Assembly (NCBI GenBank): GCA_016867725.1
Contig: VGIX01000004.1
Location: forward strand, 42,133 to 106,132
Source: Candidatus Effluviviaceae Genus I sp.
Lineage (GTDB): Bacteria > Joyebacterota > Joyebacteria > Joyebacterales > Joyebacteraceae
DNA: 64,000 nt
Reading direction: 5' to 3'
Under the pieces are notes generated by a model that was given only the letters and a program-made list of their open reading frames with translations, ran no database searches and was not told the origin of the DNA. Positions within the stretch are counted from its first letter, which is position 1. The number at the start of each line of letters is the position of its first letter. Position numbers and translations under genes: made by a program. Shown here in pieces: positions 45,503 to 53,791 of the stretch.

Positions 45503-46605
45503 GGTCGCTCGTTCTCACGGACTCCACGATCTGGACGGCCGAGACGGAGTACGCCGTGTCGGTCGCGCGCGCCGAGGCGCTCGCCGGCGGCGACGTGACG
45601 TTCGCCTCGCCCGGCGCGCGGTTCGCCCGGGGGATCGACGGCGTGCGGGCGGTGGCGCTCCCGGAGGGCGTCCCGTCGCGGTCGCCCGTGGACTTCGTCG
45701 TCGGAGCGCGCTGGCTGTCGAACCTGGCGCGCCGAGAGGCGTTCGACGTGCTGCACTCGGCGCGCGCGACCGCGCACCTCATGGCGGCGTGCGGGGCCGG
45801 GCGGGCGTGCCCGATCGTCCACCTGCGCGGAACCGCCACGCCGCCCAGGGCGCACGCGGGGAACCGCTTCCTCTATCGGCGTCTGACGAGGGCCGTTGTG
45901 ACGTCGTCCTCCCCCGTGATGCGTGCGGTCGTGGAGCGGCTGCGCGTCCCGCCCGCCCGCGTGCACCGGCTGCTGGCGCCGGTGGACACGGCGGTCTTCC
46001 GCCCGCGGGAGCGCGACGAGGCGCTTGCCTCGTCGCTCGGCGTGCCGACCGGAGCGAAGGTCGTGATGAACGTCGCGAGGCTCGCTCCGGTGAAGGGGCA
46101 CGAGACGCTCCTCCGCGCGTGGGCGGCCGTCGCGCGAGCGCACCCGCACGCTGCGCTCGTGCTCGTGGGCGAGCCGTGGTCGGGTCAGCCGGAGGGGCTC
46201 ATGGCGCTGGCGCGCTCCCTGGGCATCGAGTCCTCCGTCGCGTTCGCGGGGCGCCGCGAGGACGTGCCCGAGCTGCTCGGCGTCGCGGACGTCTGCGCGT
46301 TGTCGTCGGTCGGGAGCGAGGAGAACTCGCGCGCGGTGAGCGAGTACATGGCGGCCGGGCGGCCGGTCGTCGCCACGGCCGTCGGGGTCGTGCCGGAGCT
46401 CGTGGAGGACGGCCGCAGCGGCCTGCTCGTGACGCCGGGGGACAGCGGGGCGCTCGCCGCGGCCCTGTCGAGTGTCCTCGCCGATCCCGAGCTCGCGACG
46501 CGGATGGGCTCCGAGGGGCGCAGGCTGGCGGTCGAGCGTTTCTCGCCCGAGGCGTTCTCGGCAGGTCTGAGGGCCGCTCTGAGGGCGGCCGGGGTCGTCG
46601 CGTGA
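45499..46605 (+). CDS. GT4-family glycosyltransferase
   Basis: The 368-residue product is a GT-B enzyme of the GT4 type. It shows a first domain with AEALAGGDVTFASPGARF, an acceptor-side VHLRGTATPPRAHAGNRFLYRRL, then the donor-domain segments NVARLAPVKGHETLLRAW, FAGRREDVPELLGVADVCAL and the EX7E motif in ENSRAVSEYMAAGRPVVATAVG. It is preceded by ATGA overlap with a heptosyltransferase and followed by a paralogue of identical length. Donor and acceptor sugars are not predictable; LPS core is the likely acceptor from context. Confidence 0.85.
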   Translation: MRSLVLTDSTIWTAETEYAVSVARAEALAGGDVTFASPGARFARGIDGVRAVALPEGVPSRSPVDFVVGARWLSNLARREAFDVLHSARATAHLMAACGAGRACPIVHLRGTATPPRAHAGNRFLYRRLTRAVVTSSSPVMRAVVERLRVPPARVHRLLAPVDTAVFRPRERDEALASSLGVPTGAKVVMNVARLAPVKGHETLLRAWAAVARAHPHAALVLVGEPWSGQPEGLMALARSLGIESSVAFAGRREDVPELLGVADVCALSSVGSEENSRAVSEYMAAGRPVVATAVGVVPELVEDGRSGLLVTPGDSGALAAALSSVLADPELATRMGSEGRRLAVERFSPEAFSAGLRAALRAAGVVA

Positions 46606-47708
46606 GGATCCTCTTTGCGAACTCGATGAGGGCGTTCGGGGGCGGCGAGCGCTGGGTGCTCGAGGCCGCCGACGGCCTGCGCGCGCGGGGGCACGACGTC
46701 TGCGCGGCGGCGAGGGCGGGCGGCGCGCTCGCGAGGCTGATGAGGGACGGCGGCCACGCCGTGCTGGAGCTCCCGATGTCGGGCGATCTCGATGTCGTGT
46801 CCGTCGGCAGGCTGGCCGCGTGGATGAGGCGCCGCCGCGCGGAACTCGTGTGCGTGGGGATCGAGCGGGCCGTGAGGCTGTCGTGCGCGGCGGCGAAGCT
46901 CGCGCGCGTGCGCGCCGTGGTCGAGCGGCGCGGTCTGGCGCTGCCCGTGCGACCGACGGCGCTCAACCGTGCCGTCTACGGCGCGTGCGTGACGCGCGTG
47001 GTCGTCAACTGCCGCGCGCTCGTCGAGGACGTGTCGGCCTTCGTGCCGGCCTCTCGGATCACCGTCATCCCCAACGGGATCGACCCGTCGAGGTTGACGC
47101 GGGGAGCCGGCGCCGTCTTCCGGAGCCGGTTCGGCATCCCGGAACGCGCACCCGTGCTCGCCGTCGTCGCGAGGCTCACAGCGGACAAGGGGCACCGGGA
47201 AGCGCTTGCGGCGTTCCGTGAGATCCGCGCCAGGGTCCCGGCCGCGAGGCTCCTCATCGTCGGGTCCGGCTCGCTCGAAGCGGAGCTGAGACGCGAGGCG
47301 TCGGCGCACCCCGACGGGTCCGTCGTGTTCGCAGGCCACGTCGAGGACGTCGGCCCCGCGATGGAGGCATCGCAGGTCGTGCTCGTGAGCAGCCGCAGGG
47401 AGGGCATGCCGCACGTCGTGCTCGAGGCGATGGCGCTCGGCACGCCGGTCGTGGCGACGTCCGTCGCGGGCATTCCCGAGATGATCGAAGACGGACGAGA
47501 CGGCCTGCTCGTTGACCCGGGGGCACCGGACGCGCTTGCGGCGGCGGCGCTGAGGGTCCTCGGCGACCCGGCGCTGGCCCGGGACCTTGCCGCCCGCGCG
47601 AAGCGGCGCGTCGCGACGGAGTTCACGCTCGACGCCATGCTCGACAGGACCGAGGCGTGCTTCCGCGACGAGATCGTCCGTCGCGGAGGGGGAGGGCGCC
47701 CGGCGTGA
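46602..47708 (+). CDS. GT4-family glycosyltransferase, second copy
   Basis: The 368-residue product begins RILFANSMRAFGGGERWVLEAADGL, a standard GT4 acceptor loop, and has VIPNGIDPSRLTRG, VVARLTADKGHREALAAF, VFAGHVEDVGPAMEASQVVLVSS and the EX7E-type REGMPHVVLEAMALGTPVVATSVAG. It overlaps both neighbours (GTGA). It is related to, but clearly diverged from, the preceding enzyme. A role in LPS-core or O-chain assembly follows from its position only. Confidence 0.86.
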   Translation: MRILFANSMRAFGGGERWVLEAADGLRARGHDVCAAARAGGALARLMRDGGHAVLELPMSGDLDVVSVGRLAAWMRRRRAELVCVGIERAVRLSCAAAKLARVRAVVERRGLALPVRPTALNRAVYGACVTRVVVNCRALVEDVSAFVPASRITVIPNGIDPSRLTRGAGAVFRSRFGIPERAPVLAVVARLTADKGHREALAAFREIRARVPAARLLIVGSGSLEAELRREASAHPDGSVVFAGHVEDVGPAMEASQVVLVSSRREGMPHVVLEAMALGTPVVATSVAGIPEMIEDGRDGLLVDPGAPDALAAAALRVLGDPALARDLAARAKRRVATEFTLDAMLDRTEACFRDEIVRRGGGGRPA

Positions 47709-48754
47709 GACCACGGCGCTTCCATCCTGAGAGCGTCTCGGCGGTGCTGCTCATCCGGCTCTACTTCATCGGCGACGTGCTCCTCTCAACGCCCGTGATG
47801 AACGCGCTCAAGACGGCCTTTCCGACGGCCCGTCTCTCCGTCCTGGTCAAGCGGCGCGCCACGCCGGTGCTGGAGGGCAACCCGTTCGTCGACGAGATCA
47901 TCGAGTACGACGCCGTGCCGCGCTACCACAGCCCCGTGTGGCTCGCCTCGCTGGCCGCGAAGCTGCGGCGCGCGCGGTACGATCTCGCCGTGGACCTGAC
48001 GGGGGACCTGAGAAGCAGCTGGCTCCTTGCGGCCGCGGACCCGGGCTTCCGCGCGGGATTCAACCACGCCGGGTGCGGCTTCCTTCTGGACCGCTCGATC
48101 CCGTACCGCGCGCAGGGTCACGTCGTGGACCACCTCCTCGACGCCGTCCGGCCGCTCGGAGCGGTTCCGTCCGACCCCGTGCCGCGGATGTACGTCGCGG
48201 ACGAGGAGCGCACGCGGGCGCGCGCCGTCCTCGCGAGCGTCGGCGTCGTTGCGCGCGCGCCCTTCCTCGCGCTCTCGCCGGGCGCCGGCTGGGAGTCGCG
48301 GCGGTGGCCGGCGGCGCGGTTCGGGGCCCTGGCGCGCCTCGCCCATGAGCGGCACGGCATGCCGAGCGTCGTGACGGGTTCGCCGTCGGACGCGGCGCTC
48401 GCGGACGCCGTCGCGCGCGCGTCGGGCGGCGCCGCGGTGAGCGTCGCGGGCGCGGCCGACCTGCGCGTCTTCGCGGCGCTCGTCGGCCAGGCGCGCGCGT
48501 TCGTGGGCAACGACAGCGGGCCGATGCACGTCGCGGCGTCGCAGGGCACGCCGGTCGTCGCCCTCTTCGGCCCCGGCACGCCGGAGCGATTCGGGCCGCG
48601 GGGCGCGCCGTCGCGCGTCCTCTGGCCGCGCTACGCGTGCAGTCCGTGCTCGAGGCGGCGATGCGGGCGCCGGGACGGCTGGTGCATGGAGTCCATCTCC
48701 GTCGAGCGGGCAGGCGCCGCGCTCGACGAGCTACTCGCGGAGACGGAAGCATGA
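47705..48754 (+). CDS. GT9-family heptosyltransferase-like protein, third of this block
   Basis: The 349-residue product has a short basic leader and then the GT9 start VLLIRLYFIGDVLLSTPVMNALKTAFP, the acceptor segment YDLAVDLTGDLRSSWLL, LSPGAGWESRRWPAARFG, and the ADP-heptose loop FVGNDSGPMHVAASQGTPVVALFGPGTPERF, followed by CSPCSRRRCGRRDGWCM. All GT9 residues for donor binding appear intact. GTG 47705 overlaps the previous stop and its own stop overlaps the next ATG. Confidence 0.88.
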   Translation: MRPRRFHPESVSAVLLIRLYFIGDVLLSTPVMNALKTAFPTARLSVLVKRRATPVLEGNPFVDEIIEYDAVPRYHSPVWLASLAAKLRRARYDLAVDLTGDLRSSWLLAAADPGFRAGFNHAGCGFLLDRSIPYRAQGHVVDHLLDAVRPLGAVPSDPVPRMYVADEERTRARAVLASVGVVARAPFLALSPGAGWESRRWPAARFGALARLAHERHGMPSVVTGSPSDAALADAVARASGGAAVSVAGAADLRVFAALVGQARAFVGNDSGPMHVAASQGTPVVALFGPGTPERFGPRGAPSRVLWPRYACSPCSRRRCGRRDGWCMESISVERAGAALDELLAETEA

Positions 48755-49968
48755 ACGACGCGCGCCAGCCCGACGTGGTCTGTCTGTCGTCCAACGACTG
48801 GACGGCGCTTCCGACCAGCAAGCATCACCTCATGTCCGTTCTCTCGAGGCGTGGACGCGTGCTCTACGTGGACCCCCCCATGGACCTCGCGTCGGTCCTC
48901 GGGCGCGCAAGGAGATGGCCCAAGCTCCGGCGGCTGCGGCAGGTCGAGGGCGGGCTGTGGGTGCTCTCGGACATCTCCCTCGTGCACCCGCCCTCTCCCC
49001 GCGCCCGCGCCGAGCGCTGCCGGCGGGCGGCCGCGCGGATCGAAGGCGCGGCGCGGCGATGCGGTCTCTCGCCTCCGGTCGTGTGGGCGTTCTCGCCGGA
49101 GCACGCGGCATGCAAGGGGCTGCTGGGGGAGCGGTTGCTCGTCTACCACGCCGCCGACGACCCGGCCTCCATGAGCAGGCACCCCGAGGAGACCGCCGCG
49201 CTCGAAGAGAGCATGCTCGATGCGTGCGACCTCGTCTTCGTGTCCTCTCAGGCGCTCCTCGAGGCGCGGGGTGGCAGGGCGCCGACGCACCGTTTGCCGA
49301 ACGCCGCCGACCGGGCGCACTACGCGCGAGTGCTGTGCGGCGATCCTGCGGCGACGGCGGATGCGCTCGCATCGGCCGCGGCCAGGCCGGGAGTTCGGCC
49401 GCGCGGGCTTCCGCCCGCCGGCCGGCCGGTCGTGATGTACGGAGGGGCCGCGTACGGATGGTTCGACTGGGATCTTCTGCTTCGCGTTGCGGCGATGCGA
49501 CAGGACTGGGCGTTCGTGCTCGTCGGCCCCGTGTCGGCCCGCGTGCGGCCCGGCGCGCTTTCGCGGAACGTGCTGCTCGCCGGGCGGAGGCCGTACGAGG
49601 AGTTCCCGTGGCACGTTGCGGCGGCGAGCGCCATGATCCTGCCGTGGCGCGACGGCCCGTTCTCGCGGCACGCCGATCCGATCGTGCTGTACGAAGCGCT
49701 CTTGTGCGGGAAGCCCGTCGTCACGACGCCGTTCCCGGCCGCCCTGGAGCGGGGCGGGCTGGTGCGGACGGCGGCGGGCCCGGAGGCGTTCGCCGCCGCG
49801 CTGGACGCGGCGGTCGCGGAGCCGCCTGGCGAGGGTCCGGCAGCGGAGAGGGTGCGGTTCGGGTTCGGCAACACCTGGGAGCATCGCGCGGCGGCGGCGC
49901 TGGCGATCATCGGATCGGCGCTCGCGAGTCGCCGGCGCCGTGGACCGACTCGCAACGGCGGCTCGTAG
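48751..49968 (+). CDS. Glycosyltransferase, TuaH/GT4-like
   Basis: The 405-residue product starts PDVVCLSSNDWTALPTSKHHLM and RRGRVLYVDPPMDLAS, which is the pattern of TuaH-like glycosyltransferases that open with a phrase about a fresh host path. Later segments are VYHAADDPASMSRHPEE, FVSSQALLEARG, VMYGGAAYGWFDWDLL and ADPIVLYEALLCGKPVVTTPFPA, the last being the donor-site loop. It is coupled by ATGA to the GT9 gene. It closes the glycosyltransferase run; 202 bases without a clear gene follow. Confidence 0.8.
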   Translation: MNDARQPDVVCLSSNDWTALPTSKHHLMSVLSRRGRVLYVDPPMDLASVLGRARRWPKLRRLRQVEGGLWVLSDISLVHPPSPRARAERCRRAAARIEGAARRCGLSPPVVWAFSPEHAACKGLLGERLLVYHAADDPASMSRHPEETAALEESMLDACDLVFVSSQALLEARGGRAPTHRLPNAADRAHYARVLCGDPAATADALASAAARPGVRPRGLPPAGRPVVMYGGAAYGWFDWDLLLRVAAMRQDWAFVLVGPVSARVRPGALSRNVLLAGRRPYEEFPWHVAAASAMILPWRDGPFSRHADPIVLYEALLCGKPVVTTPFPAALERGGLVRTAAGPEAFAAALDAAVAEPPGEGPAAERVRFGFGNTWEHRAAAALAIIGSALASRRRRGPTRNGGS

Positions 49969-50170
49969 GGAGCGCCGACCTGCGGAACCAGGAGGCGCGG
50001 AGGCGCGCCGTCCGGATGTGGCGCGGCTGCGGGGTTTGTGGTATTGGATTGGTGCGTTCTGCCGCGCCGGCGGGGCGCCGGGGAGGGCGGTCGGCGCAGG
50101 GTCGGCGCGTCGGAGGTCGGTGCGGGCGCGCCCCGGGCGGCGCGGCCGGGAAGGACGGGAGGCAGGGAGC
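49969..50170 (+). other. Short gap before gmhB
   Basis: This gap of 202 bases holds no open frame of note. A slightly AT-richer patch lies at 50034-50058 but I find no convincing -35 and -10 pair. A GGAGG sits far from the gmhB start and the ribosome site used is GGCAGGGAG at 50161-50169. Confidence 0.4.
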
Positions 50171-50776
50171 ATGGCGGGTCGTCCCGCGGTCTTTCTCGAC
50201 AGGGACGGTACCATCACGGTCGAGCGCGGGCACGTGACGCGGCCCGAGGACCTCGAGTTGCTCGCGGGCGCGGCCGAGGCGATCCGAGCCCTGAACGAGG
50301 CGGGTGTCCTCGCGGTGCTCGTCAGCAACCAGTCGGGCGTGGCGCGGGGGCTCATGACCGAAGACGATCTCTCGGTCGTTCACAGCAGACTCGAGGGCCT
50401 GCTGCATGAGCGCGGCGCGCGCCTGGACGCGGCGTACTACTGCCCGCACTTCCGCGGCGGCAGCGTGGAGCGATACACGCGGGATGAGTCGTGCAGGAAG
50501 CCCGCCGTCGGGATGGTCGAACGGGCGGCGAGGGAGCACGGGATCGACCTCTCGGCAAGCTACGTGATCGGCGACGCCCTGACGGACATCGCACTGGCGC
50601 AGCGCGCCGGGATGCTCGGCGTGCTCGTGCTGACGGGCAAGGGCGAGACGGAGCTGCGCGCGGCAGGCGAGCGCGGGATCGTCGTGGAGCGCACCGCCGG
50701 AGATCTGCGCGCGGCCGTGGAGTGGGCGCTCGCGGACTTTCGGGCGAGGAGGGATGGAGGCGCGCATGCCGGCTGA
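50171..50776 (+). CDS. gmhB: D-glycero-beta-D-manno-heptose-1,7-bisphosphate 7-phosphatase
   Basis: GmhB removes the 7-phosphate of heptose bisphosphate on the way to ADP-heptose, the donor of the GT9 enzymes nearby. The 201-residue product is a HAD phosphatase with the catalytic motif VFLDRDGTI (about 7-15), the GmhB segments LVSNQSGVARGLM and YYCPHFRGG, and motif III-IV VIGDALTDIALAQRAGM. The usual zinc loop with CxH...CxC is only partly present (CPHF then CRKP), which occurs in non-zinc or reduced-zinc members. Partners gmhA and hldE are not in the window. Confidence 0.88.
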   Translation: MAGRPAVFLDRDGTITVERGHVTRPEDLELLAGAAEAIRALNEAGVLAVLVSNQSGVARGLMTEDDLSVVHSRLEGLLHERGARLDAAYYCPHFRGGSVERYTRDESCRKPAVGMVERAAREHGIDLSASYVIGDALTDIALAQRAGMLGVLVLTGKGETELRAAGERGIVVERTAGDLRAAVEWALADFRARRDGGAHAG

Positions 50777-51605
50777 GAGCCGCCGGAGCGCGGCGGTCAT
50801 CCGCGCGGTGCTCTGCGTCACCGCCGTCCTTGCGGCGCTGCTCCGGCACGTGCCGACCCGAGTCCCCGACGCGCTGGCATCCCCATACTCAGCGATCGGG
50901 CCGTCCGGCCAGGTCGCGGAGCCGCCGTTCGGAGCGGGGGAGAGGCTCACCTTCGAGATCAAGTACGGCTTCGTCACCGCCGGCACGGCCGTCATGAGCA
51001 TCCCCTCGATCGTGAGGGAGCGCGGCCATCCGTGCTACCACATCGTGTCGATCGCCGAGTCGAATCCCGTCTTCGCGGCGTTCTTCACCGTCCGCGATGT
51101 GGCCGAGTCGTTCCTCGACGTCAGGCGGCTCGTGCCGCTCCGGTTCCAGAAGCAGATCAGGGAGGGCGACTTCCGTTCGGAAGACCAGGTGATCTTCGAC
51201 CGAGACAGGCAGGTCGCGCTCTACCCCAGAAAGGGCCACGTCGTCCCCCTGTCGTACGAGGCGCAGGACATCCTCTCGTCGCTCTACTACGTCCGCATGA
51301 TGGACCTCCGGGTCGGGAGGTCCGTGTACATCGAGAACCACGCGGACAGGAAGAACTACCCGCTCGAGATCCGCGTGCTGCGGGAGGAGCGCGTGAAGGT
51401 GCCGGCGGGCGCTTTCGACTGCATCGTCGTCGAGCCCGTCATGCGGACGACGGGCCTGTTCCGCCACAAGGGCAAGCTCACGGTGTGGCTCACGAAGGAC
51501 CCCTTGCACGTCCCCGTGCTGATGAAGAGCAAGGTCGCGATCGGGTCCATCTCGGCCGTGCTCACGAAACTGGAGCCCGCCGTCGGTCGGCGGGTCGCGG
51601 GGTAG
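50766..51605 (+). CDS. DUF3108 protein, periplasmic
   Basis: The 279-residue product has an N-terminal hydrophobic segment (about 10-24, SAAVIRAVLCVTAVLAALL) that works as signal or anchor. The rest has the DUF3108 pattern: FGAGERLTFEIKYGFVTAGTAVMSIP, FFTVRDVAESFLDVRRLVPLRFQKQIREG, and a beta-sheet ending in VWLTKDPLHVPVLMKSKV. The family is common beside LPS genes in Gram-negative bacteria but its job is unknown. ATG 50766 is chosen because GGAGG lies five bases before it; ATG 50754 is also possible. It overlaps gmhB. Confidence 0.82.
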   Translation: MPAESRRSAAVIRAVLCVTAVLAALLRHVPTRVPDALASPYSAIGPSGQVAEPPFGAGERLTFEIKYGFVTAGTAVMSIPSIVRERGHPCYHIVSIAESNPVFAAFFTVRDVAESFLDVRRLVPLRFQKQIREGDFRSEDQVIFDRDRQVALYPRKGHVVPLSYEAQDILSSLYYVRMMDLRVGRSVYIENHADRKNYPLEIRVLREERVKVPAGAFDCIVVEPVMRTTGLFRHKGKLTVWLTKDPLHVPVLMKSKVAIGSISAVLTKLEPAVGRRVAG

Positions 51606-51613
51606 GAGGTCGC

Positions 51614-52582
51614 ATGTCGTCTCGCTTCCGTGAGGTGGACCTGCGCAAGCTCAGGGTGGTGTCGATCGAGGAACGGGGTGGCACCGTCACCGTGGACCGC
51701 TTCGCGACGCCGCACGCCGTTGAGGCGGCCGTGGACGGGTTCCTGGAGAGCGTGCCCGACCTCTTCGCCGGGCGCGAGTTCCGGCAGGTGGCGGCCGCGG
51801 TCGTGAACGCGGCGCGGGCGAGACGGCCCGTCGTCGTGATGTTCGGCGCGCACTTCGTGAAGTGCGGGCTCTCGAGGCTGCTCATCGACCTCATGGAGCG
51901 CGGCGTCGTCACGGCGCTCGCCACGAACGGGGCGGGCGCCATCCACGACGCCGAGATCGCCATGTGGGGGAAGACGTCCGAAGACGTCCGAGATGGGCTC
52001 ACCTCGGGGCTCTTTGGCGCGTGCCGCGAGACGGCCGAGCTCCTGAACGGAGCGGTCGCCCGCGGGAGTCGGGAGGGCCGGGGGTTCGGCGAGAGCGTCG
52101 GCTCGCGGCTCGCGGACGCCGGCACGCCGCATCGGGACGCGAGCATCGCGGCGCGCGCGCACGAGCTGGGCATTCCGTTGACGGTGCACGTGGCGCTCGG
52201 CACGGACATCGTCCACGAGCACGCGTCGGCCGACGGCGCGGCGATCGGGGAGACCAGCCTCAGGGACTTCCGGATCCTCGCGGACGTGGTGTGCGGTCTG
52301 GACGGCGGGGTCGTGCTGAACGTCGGGTCGGCGGTCGTGCTTCCCGAGGTCTTCCTCAAGGCGCTCGCCGTCGCCCGCAACCTCGGCCGCGCGCGCGGCC
52401 CGTTCACCACGGTGAGCCTCGATATGAACGAGCCGTACAGGGCGGGCGAGAACGTCGTGCGGAGACCGACAGCGGAACTTGGTATGGGTATTGCACTTAG
52501 AGGGCATCACGAGATCCTCTTCCCGGCGCTCTGGTGCGCGATCGTGCGCGGGCTGGGCGGAGGCGCCCGGGATGGTCGTTGA
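51614..52582 (+). CDS. Conserved protein, possibly deoxyhypusine-synthase-like
   Basis: The 322-residue product is soluble with no membrane segment. It has a Rossmann-like start (VVVMFGAHFVKCGLSRLLIDLMERG), then ATNGAGAIHDAEIAMWGKTSEDV and a late Gly-rich loop VVLNVGSAVVLPEVFLKAL. These parts resemble the NAD-binding fold of deoxyhypusine synthases in layout, but the lysine that carries the intermediate is not evident to me, so any enzymatic claim is weak. The gene follows gmhB and DUF3108 with a TAGGAGGT ribosome site, in what looks like one operon. A role in heptose or core assembly is only suggested by position. Confidence 0.7.
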   Translation: MSSRFREVDLRKLRVVSIEERGGTVTVDRFATPHAVEAAVDGFLESVPDLFAGREFRQVAAAVVNAARARRPVVVMFGAHFVKCGLSRLLIDLMERGVVTALATNGAGAIHDAEIAMWGKTSEDVRDGLTSGLFGACRETAELLNGAVARGSREGRGFGESVGSRLADAGTPHRDASIAARAHELGIPLTVHVALGTDIVHEHASADGAAIGETSLRDFRILADVVCGLDGGVVLNVGSAVVLPEVFLKALAVARNLGRARGPFTTVSLDMNEPYRAGENVVRRPTAELGMGIALRGHHEILFPALWCAIVRGLGGGARDGR

Positions 52583-52607
52583 CAGAGGAGACACTTTGTG
52601 ATAGACT
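52579..52607 (+). promoter_or_regulatory. Strong sigma-70-type promoter of the EPS priming gene
   Basis: TTGACA (52579-52584) overlaps the stop of the previous gene, then 17 bases and TAGACT (52602-52607). Transcription would start near 52614, about 270 bases before the likely start codon, so the transcript has a long structured leader. Confidence 0.72.
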
Positions 52608-52885
52608 ATCATTGAGTCAGGGAACGGGCATCCACGCGGAACGAGAGCGAAGGGACTCACATAGCGCCATTGCTAAGGGTTCGGGCTCGAGTCTGACAGC
52701 GCTTTGAGAGGACTGCGGTTTCGGACGCGCCGAGGCGGACGAAGCCGCGCTGGCAGCAGACCCGGGCGCACCCTTGGCGAAGGCGGCAGGCAGAACGGTA
52801 CGCCGGGTGCGACCTGAGGTCGACACCCGGCTCGCGTTTGTGGTGGCGCCTCGCAGGCGAGGTTCAGGAGAGGGGGAGCGCGCTC
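52608..52885 (+). other. Long noncoding leader before the sugar transferase gene
   Basis: About 280 bases between promoter and start hold no convincing gene. The clearest structure is a hairpin at 52802-52831: GCCGGGTG pairs with CACCCGGC, and CGACC with GGTCG inside it, with one bulged A and a TGA loop. A smaller hairpin follows near 52848-52858. I do not recognise a known riboswitch. The leader ends with AGGAGAGGGGG as ribosome site. Confidence 0.5.
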
Positions 52886-53578
52886 TTGTACTTCGTGGAC
52901 GAACGGTTCGGGTACGGAGCGGTCGAGGGCTTTGCAGCGAGACCGGTCGACCGTTCGGGAGTCGTGCGCGGCGTGATGTACCGCAGACTCGTCAAGCGGC
53001 CGCTGGATGCTGTCGGGAGTCTCGTCGGTCTCGTGCTGCTCTCGCCGTTGTTCCTCGTCGTCGCCCTCCTGATCAAGGCCGACTCCCGCGGCCCGGTGTT
53101 CTTCCGGCAGCAGCGCGTGGGCAAGGGCGGATCTTCCTTCGACTTCTACAAGTTCAGGTCAATGGTGCAGAACGCCGAGGAGATGAAGAAGCGGCTGCTG
53201 CACCTGAACGAGGTGGACGGTCCAGCCTTCAAGATCTCGGACGACCCGAGAGTCACCCGTCTGGGGAGATTCCTGCGCCGCACCAGCATCGACGAGCTGC
53301 CTCAGTTGTGGAACGTCCTGCGCGGCGACATGAGCTTCGTGGGTCCGCGTCCGCCGCTGCCATGCGAGGTCGAGCACTACGAAGCATGGCAGAGGGAGAA
53401 GCTGAAGGTCCTTCCCGGCATCACGTGCCTCTGGCAGATCAGCGGGCGCAGCCACATCGGGTTCACTGAGTGGATGCGTCTGGACATCGAGTACATCAGG
53501 AAGCAGTCCCTCGGGCTTGACCTCAAGATCCTGGCCCGGACCCTTCCCGCTGTGATGTCGCGGAGAGGCGCCTACTGA
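52886..53578 (+). CDS. Polyprenyl-phosphate sugar-1-phosphate transferase (bacterial sugar transferase family)
   Basis: This monotopic membrane enzyme would start exopolysaccharide repeat units on undecaprenyl phosphate. The 230-residue product has the single re-entrant membrane helix (about 31-60, KRPLDAVGSLVGLVLLSPLF) and the family core GPVFFRQQRVGKGGSSFDFY, then KFRSM, DDPRVTRLGRFLRRTSIDELPQ, GDMSFVGPRPPLP and PGITCLWQISGRS. Start TTG 52886 has GAGGGGG eight bases upstream; GTG 52973 or ATG 52976 would drop only the poorly conserved first 30 residues. It lacks the large N-terminal membrane domain of WbaP. It is followed by a likely terminator, so is transcribed alone. Confidence 0.88.
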   Translation: MYFVDERFGYGAVEGFAARPVDRSGVVRGVMYRRLVKRPLDAVGSLVGLVLLSPLFLVVALLIKADSRGPVFFRQQRVGKGGSSFDFYKFRSMVQNAEEMKKRLLHLNEVDGPAFKISDDPRVTRLGRFLRRTSIDELPQLWNVLRGDMSFVGPRPPLPCEVEHYEAWQREKLKVLPGITCLWQISGRSHIGFTEWMRLDIEYIRKQSLGLDLKILARTLPAVMSRRGAY

Positions 53579-53613
53579 CGTCGACGCGGGGCAGCGGCCC
53601 CGGCCCCTCAGAT

Positions 53614-53669
53614 GATCCGGCAGCGCTCGCCGTCAAGAACCCTCACTCGCAGGGCGGCGCTGCCGGATC
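53614..53669. terminator. Perfect 13-bp inverted repeat, probable terminator or operator
   Basis: GATCCGGCAGCGC (53614-53626) is repeated inverted as GCGCTGCCGGATC (53657-53669) with a 30-base loop. It lies 35 bases after the sugar transferase stop and about 30 before the next promoter. The long loop and absence of a T-run leave open whether it ends transcription or binds a dimeric protein. Confidence 0.5.
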
Positions 53670-53697
53670 GGTGCGTTCAGGGGGTGCGACTGCCGGG

Positions 53698-53726
53698 TTG
53701 ACAGAGCGCGGGGCGTTGACTACTCT
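53698..53726 (+). promoter_or_regulatory. Sigma-70-type promoter before the membrane glycosyltransferase
   Basis: TTGACA (53698-53703), 17 bases, TACTCT (53721-53726). A small hairpin (TGAGCC at 53744-53749 with GGCTCA at 53755-53760) lies in the short leader before GTG 53792. Confidence 0.62.
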
Positions 53727-53791
53727 TCCCCGGCGGCACCGTGTGAGCCCCGTCGGCTCATGATCGAGACGGCCGAAGCGGAGCTTGGGCG

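Noticed and set aside
52608-52885. A known riboswitch (c-di-GMP or other) in the leader
   Set aside because: I could not match any known consensus core; only simple hairpins are visible.
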